Assembly (NCBI RefSeq): GCF_026341775.1
Contig: NZ_JAPEOB010000002.1
Span: forward strand, 930,001-994,000
DNA length: 64,000 nucleotides
Direction: 5' to 3'
Source of the DNA: Streptomyces sp. NBC_00654
GTDB lineage: Bacteria; Actinomycetota; Actinomycetes; Streptomycetales; Streptomycetaceae
Each line of letters opens with the position of its first letter. Position 1 is the stretch's first letter. Positions 50,343-59,700 of this stretch are shown piece after piece. The notes below the pieces were generated by a model. It did not search any database. It saw nothing but the letters and a program-made list of their open reading frames with translations, and was not told the origin of the DNA. The translations under genes and the position numbers were made by a program.

Positions 50343-52634
50343 ATGTCAGTCGCCCGTCGCAGATTCATCCAGGGCACGGCCGTCGCCACCGGCGCCGCAC
50401 TGCTGCCGGCCGTTCCCGCACACGCCGCCGACCCGGTCACCATCGAGGCCGACGGCATCACCCTCGTCGGACGCAGCGACGGCAGCGTCCTCGTGCGGGA
50501 CGGCGCGGGCACCGACCGCATCCTGCTCAACCACTTCATGTTCAAGGACTCCGCGCTCGGCCAGCAGCGCACCTTCGGCGGTACGCCCGCCCGGATCACG
50601 CTCCCCGACGGGCGGCCCGCGATCCAGGTCACGTACACGATGGCGAGCGGCACCTCCGGAATCACGGTGCGCGGCACCTTCGACGTCACCCCTCGCAAGG
50701 CGCACATGAAGTGGGAGGTCGGCGGCTCCAGCACGCTCACCCCGGCCGGCTTCATGTTCTCCCGCACGGTGTACGACGCGAGCGCGGCGGAGTCGTACGA
50801 GGCACTGACCGTCTGGGAGCGCGACGCCCGGGGCGGCATCCCGTACGAGGTGAACGCGGGCGGCGCGTACGTGGAGACATGGGCGGGATCGAAGGGCTTC
50901 TTCTGCCTCCCGTCCACCAACCCCGCGAACACGAACGCCACCTGGGTCCACTCCCCCGGCACCTCGACCGGCGCGAGCACCGCGGTCACCGAGGCCGATC
51001 TGGTCCTCGGCGATCTGCGGCCGCGCGGGGCGGGGGCGCTCGCCGCCAAGAGGCCCCTCGGCGTGGAGGTGTGGACCGACCAGCCGTTCAACCTCTACAA
51101 GGCGGCCGGGCAGACGATGACGCTCAAGGCGCAGGTCGTCAACGGCTCCGCCACCACCAGGTCGGTGAAACTCACCTGGTGGGCACGGGACTTCGGCGGC
51201 AAGAAGCTCGCCGGTGGAACGCTCTGCAAGAGCCTCGCGCCGGGCGCCGCCTGGGATGCCTCCTTCCCCGTGACCTCGCCCTCGCAGAACATCGTGTTCA
51301 CCGAGGTGGAGGCGGTCAGCGGCAGTGACAGGGCACTGGCCCGCACGAATCTGAGCGTGCTCCCGGAGTTCACGTACAAGGCGGGCAAGGAGTCGATGTT
51401 CGGCCTCGCCAACTACCCCTGGCTGCTCAAGCCCAGCAGGGAGGCCGTACTCGGGCTGGTCAGGACGCTCGGCATCAAGTGGATCCGGATCGCCTACGCG
51501 GGCGCCCCGGGCATCGACACCGCGACCCTTGACGCGAACGGCATCGGGCACAACGTCGAGCTGAGCGGCATCCCCGTGGGCGGCAGTGCGGAGCAGATCG
51601 CGGCCTGGGCCGACACGAACGTCGCCAAGGCCCTGGCCGCCGAGGCCGCGTACTTCGAGGTGAGCAACGAGGTCAACCAGCCCTGGATGTCGGGCCGCGG
51701 CGCCGACGCCTATGTCCGGGACGGTCTGCGCCAGGTCACCACGCGCCTCGACGCGGCGGGCTCGCAGATGAAGGTCATGAACGCCGGCCTCGGCGGCATG
51801 GACTACGTATGGACCAAGAACTTCCATGCCGCGGGCGGCTGGGACCTCATCGACGCCTTCGCCTTCCACCCCGGCCGGGGCAACTTCACGCCCGACTTCG
51901 CCCCGCCGCCGGAGGAGTGGACGCAGGGGTCGGCCGGCACGTACTGGAACTTCCTGGGCGCGCTGCGCAAGGCGAACCAGGTCCTTCAGGAGTACGGCGG
52001 CGACAAGGAGCTGTGGCTCACGGAGGCGTACGCGCCGACCCGGCCCAACGCGTGGTGGAGCGACACCTACCGGCACGCCGCGGAGAACACGCTGCTCACG
52101 CTCGCTCTCGCCAAGGCCGAGAACGTGCGCGCCGTCAACTGGTACCAGCTGCACGACTCGACGATCCACCACCCCCAGGAAGCCGACCCGGCCAACGCCG
52201 AGTACCACTACGGCCTGATGAACCGCGACACCAGCGCCAAGCCGTCGCTCCTCGCCTTCGCGACCGCCGCCCGGGTCCTGGACGAGGCGGAGTTCGTCCG
52301 GCACCTCTCCTTCGCGGACAAGGACATCAAGGGGCTCCTCTTCACCACCCCCGGTGGACCGGTGTCGGTCATCTGGAACCGCAAGGACGGCTACACCCTC
52401 AACACCGAGCACGGCGAGGATCCCTGGTACGCGTCGCCGGAGCCCTGGGTCGACACCTGGACGACCAGGACCGCGGTCGTCGCCCACTCGGGGACGGTCG
52501 ACGGCACGGTGCGGGAACTGAACTGCATCGGCCAGGAACGCACTCTGAAGGCCTCCGGCGGCAAGGTCACCCTCACCCTCGACGGTGCCCCGCGCGTCTA
52601 CTACGGTCTCGCAGCCAATCCCGACTGGAAGTAA
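50343..52634 (+). CDS. Tat-exported clan-A-like glycoside hydrolase of unknown family
   Basis: 763 residues. Tat signal ARRRFIQGTAVATGAALLP. Residues 30-340 are beta-rich; a TIM-barrel-like domain from about 352 has WIRIAYAG, the likely acid/base Glu443 in FEVSNEVNQP (NE pair at a strand end) and the likely nucleophile Glu561 in ELWLTEAYAPT, the geometry of clan GH-A. NWYQLHDSTIHH and a C-terminal beta domain (VSVIWNRKDGYTL) follow. I do not recognise a CAZy family. It sits 101 bp after permease 2 with GAGAAGGGCACC before the ATG. It should free the sugar that the ABC system imports. Confidence 0.75.
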   Translation: MSVARRRFIQGTAVATGAALLPAVPAHAADPVTIEADGITLVGRSDGSVLVRDGAGTDRILLNHFMFKDSALGQQRTFGGTPARITLPDGRPAIQVTYTMASGTSGITVRGTFDVTPRKAHMKWEVGGSSTLTPAGFMFSRTVYDASAAESYEALTVWERDARGGIPYEVNAGGAYVETWAGSKGFFCLPSTNPANTNATWVHSPGTSTGASTAVTEADLVLGDLRPRGAGALAAKRPLGVEVWTDQPFNLYKAAGQTMTLKAQVVNGSATTRSVKLTWWARDFGGKKLAGGTLCKSLAPGAAWDASFPVTSPSQNIVFTEVEAVSGSDRALARTNLSVLPEFTYKAGKESMFGLANYPWLLKPSREAVLGLVRTLGIKWIRIAYAGAPGIDTATLDANGIGHNVELSGIPVGGSAEQIAAWADTNVAKALAAEAAYFEVSNEVNQPWMSGRGADAYVRDGLRQVTTRLDAAGSQMKVMNAGLGGMDYVWTKNFHAAGGWDLIDAFAFHPGRGNFTPDFAPPPEEWTQGSAGTYWNFLGALRKANQVLQEYGGDKELWLTEAYAPTRPNAWWSDTYRHAAENTLLTLALAKAENVRAVNWYQLHDSTIHHPQEADPANAEYHYGLMNRDTSAKPSLLAFATAARVLDEAEFVRHLSFADKDIKGLLFTTPGGPVSVIWNRKDGYTLNTEHGEDPWYASPEPWVDTWTTRTAVVAHSGTVDGTVRELNCIGQERTLKASGGKVTLTLDGAPRVYYGLAANPDWK

Positions 52635-54866
52635 GTGACGTACGACATGAGGAACGAAACCGCACGGCACGACATCACCGTCGTCGGCGGCGGCCTGGCC
52701 GGGGTGTGCGCGGCGATCGCCGCGGCCCGGCTGGGCCGGAGCGTCGCGCTGATCAACAACAGGCCGGTACTCGGCGGCAACGCGAGCAGCGAGGTCCGGG
52801 TATGGGTGTGCGGCGCGACCGGCCACGGCAAGAATCACCATGCCCGTGAGGGCGGCATCATGGGCGAGCTGCTCGTGGAGAACCAGTTCCGCAACCCGGA
52901 CGGGAACCCCTACTACTGGGACGCCGTGGTCCTGGACGCCGTGCGCGCCGAGCCCGGCATCACGCTCTACCTCAACACCGACGTGCGCGAGGTCGACGCC
53001 GAAGGCCCGGACGAGGCCCGGCGGATCACCGCGGTCACCGGCTGGATGATGGGCTCGGAGCGGCGGATACGCTTCGAGAGCTCCCAGTTCCTCGACTGCA
53101 CGGGAGACGGCCTGATCGGCCACCTGGCAGGCGCCCACCACCGGATCGGCCGGGAATCCCGCGCCGAGTACGACGAGGCATGGGCTCCGGAGACGGCCGA
53201 CGGCATCACCCTGGGCTCGACCCTCCTCTTCTACACGAAGGACGCCGGCCGCCCGGTCAAGTTCGTGCCGCCGGACTTCGCCAAGGACATCACCGAAACC
53301 TCGATCCCGCAGCGCCGCATCATCAAGGCGGGCGACAACGGCTGCGCGTACTGGTGGATCGAGTTCGGCGGCGAGCTCGACACCGTCCACGACAACGAGC
53401 GCATCCGCGACGAGCTGTGGTCGGTGATCTACGGCATCTGGGACCACATCAAGAACTCCGGTGAGTTCGACGCGGCGAACATGACCCTGGAGTGGGTGGG
53501 CTCGGTCCCCGGCAAACGGGAGTACCGGCGCTTCCTCGGTGACTACGTCCTGCACCAGGGCGACATCCTCGGCCAGACCGAGTTCACCGACCGGGTCGCC
53601 TTCGGCGGCTGGTCGATCGATCTGCATCCGCCGCAGGGCATGTACGCCACCGAGGCGGGCGCCAGACAGCTCTACGCGGACGGCATTTACCACATTCCGT
53701 ACCGCAGCCTCTACTCGGTGAACACCGAGAACCTGCTCTTCGCCGGGCGCAACATCTCCGCCAGCCATGTCGCCTTCGGCTCGACACGTGTCATGGCGAC
53801 CTGCGCCACGATCGGCCAGGCGGCAGGCACGGCGGCGGCACTCTGCGCCACCGGGGATGTCACCCCGCGCGAACTCCCCGTACCCGAGCTGCACCGGGCG
53901 CTGCTGCGCCAGGACGCCTCGCTCATCGGCCTCGCCTCGACGGACCCGGACGACCTGGCCCTGCGGGCGACGGTCACGGCGTCGTCCGCCCTGAGCGGCC
54001 TGGCGGTCGAGGAGCCCGACGAGCGATGGCCGCTCACGGCGGACGCGGGACTCCTCCTCCCCGCCGACCCGGACCTCTCCGGGGTGGAACTGCTCATCGA
54101 CGCCGACCGCGACACCGAGATCGTGATCGACCTGTACGACCCCGAACTCGGCCAGAACTACGTCCCGCGCCGCCTCGTCGGCTCCACCACCCTGCCCGTC
54201 ACCGCCGGTGCCCGTCAGTGGCTCAAAACCGGCCTGGAGTGGTCTCCCGAAACCCCGCGCAACGCCTTCCTGGTCATCCGCGCCAACGATGCCCTCGCCC
54301 TGCACCGCTCCGACCGGCCGACCCCCGGCGTGCTGTGCTTCACCCACGTCCCGCCGCGCCCGTCGGACGAATCACCGCAGTTGCTGCGCGAGTGGACGGA
54401 CAAGGGTCTGCTGCGCCGCACCTTCTGCTTCCGCGCGGGAGAGACCGCGGCCTACTCCCCCGCCAGGGTCACCGACGGCTACGCCCGCCCGTACGCGGGA
54501 CCGCACATGTGGGTCTCCGCGCCACTGGCCGACGCCCCCTCCCCCTGGCTCGAACTGGCCTGGCCCGAACCCGTCGCCCTGAGCCGGATCGAGGTCATCG
54601 CCGACGACGACGTCAACGAGGACCTGATCAACCTGCACCACCACCGCACCCCCTTCGACACCCTCCCCACCCTCCTTCGCGACTACCGCGTCGAGGCACG
54701 GGATACTGACGGCAACTGGCGCGAAATCGCCCATGTGGCGCAGAATCGGCGGCGACGGCTGACGCACACACCGGAGCCGCTCACCACATCGGCGATCCGG
54801 GTCGTCGTCGAAGCCACCAACGGGGCGGCGTCGGCGCACATCGTCGCCGTGCGCGCCTACGAGTAG
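52635..54866 (+). CDS. FAD-dependent oxidoreductase fused to discoidin-like domain
   Basis: 743 residues, no signal peptide. The FAD domain starts ITVVGGGLAGVCAAIAAARL (GGGLAG at 18-23) and continues NNRPVLGGNASSEVRVWV, LDCTGDGLIGHLAGAHHRIG and NLLFAGRNISASHVAFGSTR, where the second flavin site is, all as in the FAD_oxidored family (PF12831). Residues about 560-743 resemble an F5/8-type C carbohydrate-binding sandwich: SPWLELAWPEPVALSRIEVI, YRVEARDTDGNWREIAHV, and SAIRVVVEATNG. The catalysed step is unknown; oxidation of a sugar or glycoside is inferred from context. GTG at 52635 abuts the previous stop; ATG 52647 is the alternative. Confidence 0.82.
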   Translation: MTYDMRNETARHDITVVGGGLAGVCAAIAAARLGRSVALINNRPVLGGNASSEVRVWVCGATGHGKNHHAREGGIMGELLVENQFRNPDGNPYYWDAVVLDAVRAEPGITLYLNTDVREVDAEGPDEARRITAVTGWMMGSERRIRFESSQFLDCTGDGLIGHLAGAHHRIGRESRAEYDEAWAPETADGITLGSTLLFYTKDAGRPVKFVPPDFAKDITETSIPQRRIIKAGDNGCAYWWIEFGGELDTVHDNERIRDELWSVIYGIWDHIKNSGEFDAANMTLEWVGSVPGKREYRRFLGDYVLHQGDILGQTEFTDRVAFGGWSIDLHPPQGMYATEAGARQLYADGIYHIPYRSLYSVNTENLLFAGRNISASHVAFGSTRVMATCATIGQAAGTAAALCATGDVTPRELPVPELHRALLRQDASLIGLASTDPDDLALRATVTASSALSGLAVEEPDERWPLTADAGLLLPADPDLSGVELLIDADRDTEIVIDLYDPELGQNYVPRRLVGSTTLPVTAGARQWLKTGLEWSPETPRNAFLVIRANDALALHRSDRPTPGVLCFTHVPPRPSDESPQLLREWTDKGLLRRTFCFRAGETAAYSPARVTDGYARPYAGPHMWVSAPLADAPSPWLELAWPEPVALSRIEVIADDDVNEDLINLHHHRTPFDTLPTLLRDYRVEARDTDGNWREIAHVAQNRRRRLTHTPEPLTTSAIRVVVEATNGAASAHIVAVRAYE

Positions 54867-54891
54867 AAGAACCGACGCAGGGAGTGACTGG

Positions 54892-55758
54892 ATGGTCGTC
54901 AGAGCGATGGTCACCGGGGCCGCGGGGCGGATCGGGCGAGCGGTCCTCGCGCTGCTCGCCGAGCGCGGGATCGAGGCGAACGCCCTGGTCCTCGATGATC
55001 CCGGCGACCTCGCGGCGCGCCTGGTCGTGACCGGCGACGCAGCCGACACGAAGACCGTACGGGCGGCCCTGGAGGGCGCCGACGCGGTCATCCATCTGGC
55101 GGCCATCCCGACTCCCGCGCGCAACACCGCACTTGAGGTCTTCGGGGGCAACAGCCTCTCCACCTTCACCGTCCTGGAGGAGGCCGGCCGGGCCGGGATC
55201 CGGCACGCGGCGGTGGCGAGCTCCTGGGGGGTCACGGGCCTGCCCTGGACGGACGCCGAGGATCCGCATCCGCCGTACGCACCGGTCGACGAGGCGATGG
55301 CCTCCCAGGTGGCCGACCCCTACGGCCTCTCCAAGCAGGTCGACGAGCTGACGGCGCGGATGATGGCGCGGCGGCACGGGATGAGCGTGGTGTGCCTGCG
55401 CTATCCGTTCGTGGGCGGCTTCGAGGAACGGCTGCACGCGCAGGCCGCCCGGCTCACGGCCGACCCCGCCGCCGGGGCGCGGGAGCTGTGGACCTACCTG
55501 GAGGTCCATGACGCGGCGAGGGCCGCGCTGCTGGCCCTGGACGTACCCGGCCGCGCGGCGCACGCGGTACACCTCTGCGCCCCCGAGATCATCGTGCCGT
55601 ACCCCACTGAGGAACTGCTGCGGCGCTACCACCCCACCACCGTGCTGCGGCGCCCGCTGCCGGGCCGTACGGCGCCGGTCGACACCTCGGCCGCGCACAG
55701 GCTGCTCGGATTCACGGCACACAACCTCATCGGCGGCGGGGCGGCCGTCCCGGGTTGA
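54892..55758 (+). CDS. NAD(P)-dependent extended SDR (uronate/aldose dehydrogenase-like)
   Basis: 288 residues. MVTGAAGRIGRAVLALLAER is the Rossmann Gly motif, DAVIHLAAIPTP the conserved strand, SSWGVTG the serine region and DPYGLSKQVDELTARM the YxxxK pair. Size and motifs resemble uronate dehydrogenases and small NAD epimerase family members. With the divergent dehydratase it could oxidise an aldose or uronic acid to a lactone/aldonate. AGGGAG precedes the ATG, 25 bp after the FAD gene. It is the last gene of the locus as far as I see. The substrate is unknown. Confidence 0.85.
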   Translation: MVVRAMVTGAAGRIGRAVLALLAERGIEANALVLDDPGDLAARLVVTGDAADTKTVRAALEGADAVIHLAAIPTPARNTALEVFGGNSLSTFTVLEEAGRAGIRHAAVASSWGVTGLPWTDAEDPHPPYAPVDEAMASQVADPYGLSKQVDELTARMMARRHGMSVVCLRYPFVGGFEERLHAQAARLTADPAAGARELWTYLEVHDAARAALLALDVPGRAAHAVHLCAPEIIVPYPTEELLRRYHPTTVLRRPLPGRTAPVDTSAAHRLLGFTAHNLIGGGAAVPG

Positions 55759-55826
55759 GGCCGCGGCGGCCGCCGGGCCGCCACCTCACCCGCACCCACT
55801 CGTCAGCCCTTGTCCGAGGCCGCGGT

Positions 55827-55832
55827 TACGAT
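55827..55832 (+). promoter_or_regulatory. -10-like box of leaderless gene
   Basis: TACGAT ends 7 nt before the ATG at 55840, without ribosome site. Confidence 0.35.
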
Positions 55833-55839
55833 CCCGGCC

Positions 55840-56400
55840 ATGCGTCTTGAAGATCAGCTGGACACCTTGGCGGACCTGGGGCTGCCGCTCGCGGCCGGAC
55901 GGACCGTGGAGGAGTTGCTGCACTCGCGGCCGCGGGAGGCGTACGAGGCCGAGCCGTTCGACCTGGTGCTGTTCGCGCTGGGCTGCGCGGTCGAGGAGGA
56001 GCCGTGGGAGCGGTGGTTCTGCGACCGAGCATGGCACTTCGACACCGAGTGCGTGCGCGGGCCTGGTTCGTACGTGGCGGTCGCCCGCCGGCTGTGCCGG
56101 ATCACCGGCCGGCCGGACGCCCTGTCCGACCTGCGCGACCACGTCGACCTCGGTGCGGAGGAGGGGTGGATCGCCTACACGGCGGACGGCCGGCGGGTCA
56201 GCTGGCCCATCGACATCAGGGACGACTGGGCCGATCTCATGGTGGTCGGCTATCTCATGGACGAGCTGGAACACGGGGGGCGGCGCTTCCATGTCCGGCA
56301 CAACGGCCAGGCCATGACGGTCTTCTTCCTGGACGACGACGCGGCCGGACGGCTCGACGCGTTGGCCGGTGGGCGGACGGTCGCCCCGTTCCCGGGATAG
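55840..56400 (+). CDS. Hypothetical protein, 186 residues
   Basis: A soluble acidic protein: MRLEDQLDTLADLGLPLAAG, RTVEELLHSRPREAYEAEPF and RAWHFDTECVRGPGSYVAVA, then GWIAYTADGRRVSWPIDIRD and DWADLMVVGYLMDELEHGG. Rich in Trp, Asp and Glu, as in SMI1/KNR4-like or immunity-type proteins, but I cannot place it in a family. The ATG at 55840 is favoured by the leaderless-type box; an upstream TTG at 55810 is possible. Confidence 0.7.
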   Translation: MRLEDQLDTLADLGLPLAAGRTVEELLHSRPREAYEAEPFDLVLFALGCAVEEEPWERWFCDRAWHFDTECVRGPGSYVAVARRLCRITGRPDALSDLRDHVDLGAEEGWIAYTADGRRVSWPIDIRDDWADLMVVGYLMDELEHGGRRFHVRHNGQAMTVFFLDDDAAGRLDALAGGRTVAPFPG

Positions 56401-56590
56401 CCGACCGCGCTCGCCCGTACACCGCGCCTGGGACCTGACGGCCGGCCCGGCCGGTGTCCGTGCCCACCGGTCCGGGCCGGGCCGGTCCGGGCCGGTCCGG
56501 GGCGGGCCGGTCCGGGGCGGGCCGGTCCGGGGCGGGCAGGCCCTCGCGAGCGGGCCGGATCGGGCCGAAACAGCTGTTACACAACGATCA
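56401..56590. repeat. Degenerate GC-rich tandem repeat region
   Basis: Part of the 310-bp gap before the protease. Three exact copies of GCCGGTCCGGGGCGG start at 56491, 56506 and 56521, preceded by shorter GGCCGGTCC variants from about 56466. No ORF is supported. The same low-complexity type appears at the 28.8 and 35.6 kb arrays. Confidence 0.75.
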
Positions 56591-56620
56591 TTGAGTGCCT
56601 TCGAACCGCCTCGGCATACT
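56591..56620 (+). promoter_or_regulatory. Putative promoter of subtilisin-like gene
   Basis: TTGAGT (56591-56596), 18-nt spacer, CATACT (56615-56620), 90 bp before the TTG start. CATACT/GATACT hexamers are frequent among Streptomyces -10 boxes. Confidence 0.45.
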
Positions 56621-56710
56621 TCAGAGCCCCGGGGTCGTACGCATATTCGAACACGCCCCCGTGCGGGCCGGGCCCTCGCCCGCCCGATCCACTCCTGAGC
56701 AGGGGCAATC

Positions 56711-59700
56711 TTGCGTAAACGATCAAAGAAGGCGTACGCCGTCGTCGCCGCGGCCGCCGTCGTCCTCACCGCGGGCATGACCGGCCCGGCGGCGGCGCGG
56801 CCCGGCGGCCCGGACACAGCCTCCCCGGTCAGCGCCAAGGACTCGGGGACAGCCGGCAGCGCCATGCACACCGTCACCCTGATCACCGGCGACCGGGTCC
56901 TCGTGGACTCCCGTGGCCGGGTCGGCGGTATCCAGCGGGCGAAGGGCCGGGAGGACATCCCCTTCTTCACCCAGACCTACAACGGCCGTACCTACGTGGT
57001 GCCGCGTGACGCCCGGCGGCTGATCGCCGACGGCACGCTGGACCAGCGGCTGTTCGACATCACCGGACTCGCCGGGCCGGAGAGCCGCAAGGCCAACCGG
57101 GCCGGGCTCAAAGTGATCGTCGGCTACCGGGGAGCGGCGGCCGAGTCCGCCCGTGCCGGGGTGCGTTCGTCCGACGGCACCACCGTCCGCCGGACGCTGT
57201 CGGCCCTCCACGCCGATGCCGTCACGACCGCCGGTGCCACCGACAGCACGGGCACGCTGTGGGACGCCCTGACCCGTCAGCAGCGCGACGGGTCGGCGGC
57301 CAGGACCTCCGGTATCGCGCGGATCTGGCTGGACGGCGTGCGCAAGGCGTCGCTCGACCACAGCACCGGTCAGATCGGTGCCCCGGCGGCCTGGGCCCGT
57401 TCGTACGACGGCACGGGTGTCAAGATCGCCGTCGTGGACACCGGGATCGACGCCACCCACCCGGATCTGGCGGGCCGGGTGGTGGCGGAGCAGAACTTCA
57501 GCGCCTCCCCGGACGCCAAGGACCGTGTCGGACACGGCACGCATGTGGCCTCCACCGCGGCCGGTGCGGGAGCGAAGGACGCCCGGTTCAAGGGCGTGGC
57601 ACCCGGGGCCCGGCTGATCAGCGCCAAGGTTCTGGACGACCGCGGCGTCGGTGACGACTCCGGCATCCTCGCGGGGGTCGACTGGGCCGTCGCGCAGGGT
57701 GCCGACATCGTCAACATGAGCCTGGGCAGCCCCGACACCGCGGGAATCGACCCACTCGAAGCCCAGGTCAACAAGATCTCCGCGGAGAAGGGCGTCCTGT
57801 TCGCGATAGCCGCGGGCAACAGCGGGCCTTCGCGGGGCACCGTCGCGTCGCCGGGCAGCGCCGACGCGGCCCTGACCGTCGGCGCCGTCGACGACAACGA
57901 CCTGATCGCCGACTTCTCCAGCGTCGGGCCCCGCACCGGGGACAAGGCCGTCAAGCCCGACATCACCGCGCCGGGCGTGGAGATCACGGCGGCCGCGGCG
58001 GCCGGCGTCCCGGATCAGAACCCTCCCGGATACGTCAGCCAGAGCGGTACGTCGATGGCGACCCCGCATGTCGCGGGCGCCGCGGCGATCCTCAAGCAGA
58101 AGAACCCCACCTGGACGGGCGCACAGATCAAGGCTGTCCTGACGGGCTCGGCCAAGGGCGGCTCCCACACGGTCTTCCAGCAGGGCGCGGGCCGGCTCGC
58201 CGTCGACAAGGCGATCGACCAGAGCCTCGTCTCCGAGCCGGGCTCGGTCAGTCTGGGCACCCAGCAGTGGCCCCACACCGACGACACGCCCGTCACCGAG
58301 CAGGTGACGTACAGGAACAACGGCACCGCCGACGTGACGCTGGACCTGTCGCTGGAGGCGCCCGTCGGCGGGGACGGAAAGCCCGCCCCGGCCGGGTTCT
58401 TCACCCTCGAAGCAGAGCGGGTCACGGTCCCGGCGGGCGGCACCGCCGCCGTGGACCTGACGGCCGACACCCGGCTCGGCGGAACGGTCGACGGCTCGTA
58501 CTCGGCCACGGTGGTCGCGTCCGGAGGCGGCCAGGCCGTGCGCACCGCGGCGGCGGTGGAGCGGGAGAGCGAGTCCTACGAGGTCACCTTCAAGACCATC
58601 GGACGGGACGGTGCGCCCAGCACCGGCTGGCAGGCCGACCTGAAGGGCTACCGCGAGTCCGCAGCTGGCCAGCGGTTCTTCCCGGACCTGTCCTCGGGCT
58701 CCACCACGGTCCGGCTGCCGCGCGGCACCTACAGCCTCGCCGCCGACATGCTGGTCGACCCCGCGGCCCCGCGCAAGGGAGCCGATCTGATCAACAATCC
58801 GCAGCTCTCGGTGACCGGACCCACCACCGTCACCCTGGACGCCCGGACCACCCGGCCCGTGGACTTCAAGGTGCCGGACGCGGCCGCACGCTTCACGCGC
58901 GCCGGAATGATGTACACCCTGAGCACGCCCGAGACCTTCATCATCGAGGGGGGCGAGTTCAGCGGCTTCGACAACCTGCGCACCGCGTACCAGGGTCCCA
59001 GGATGGACGAAGGCGCCCTCGCCCAGCAGTGGTCCGCGAACTGGGAGCAGGGCACCAGCGAGTACAACGTCCTCACCGGCGGCCCGGTCCAGGAGCTGGC
59101 CACCGGCTACAGCAAGACCTACGCGGCCAAGGACATGGCCCTGGTGAAGGCGAGGATCGGCTCGTCCGTACCCGGCCTCGACGGTGCCATCGCGGCGCAC
59201 GGCATCCTGGACTACGGAGGCGGCGTCGAGGCCCCTTACTCCGTGCAGTCCGCACCGGGCACGCGGAAGGTGTATCTGTCCACGGCCGACGGGGCCTCGT
59301 GGAACATCGTCGCGGGTGTCCTGGGCGAGAAGGACCCGACGGGCTACCGCCCCCTCGACTCGGCGTACGAGCTCGGCGGGCCGCAGCGGTTCGTGGCGGG
59401 GAAGACGTACACCGAGGACTTCAACATCGGTGTTCTGGGTCCGCGGATGAACGCGGGCGACGGGATCGTACGCGACGGCGACGACATCTACGGCGCGTTC
59501 CCGCTGGTCAGTGATGGGGCAGGCCATTCCGGGTTCGCCCAGTACTCCAGTGCCGGCACCACCGTCCACCGCAACGGCGAGCTGTACGTGCGCAAGGACG
59601 TCGCCATCGACGAGGAGCCCTTCACGCTGCCGGCGGACTCCGCCACGTACACGGTGTCGACCACGATCAACCGGAACCCGGCGATCAACCGCACCGGGAC

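Noticed and set aside
50346..54347. 1333-codon open frame on the minus strand
   Set aside because: Antisense to the glycosidase and FAD oxidoreductase genes, which have signal peptide and cofactor motifs; the product is a Val/Gly/Arg-rich shadow.
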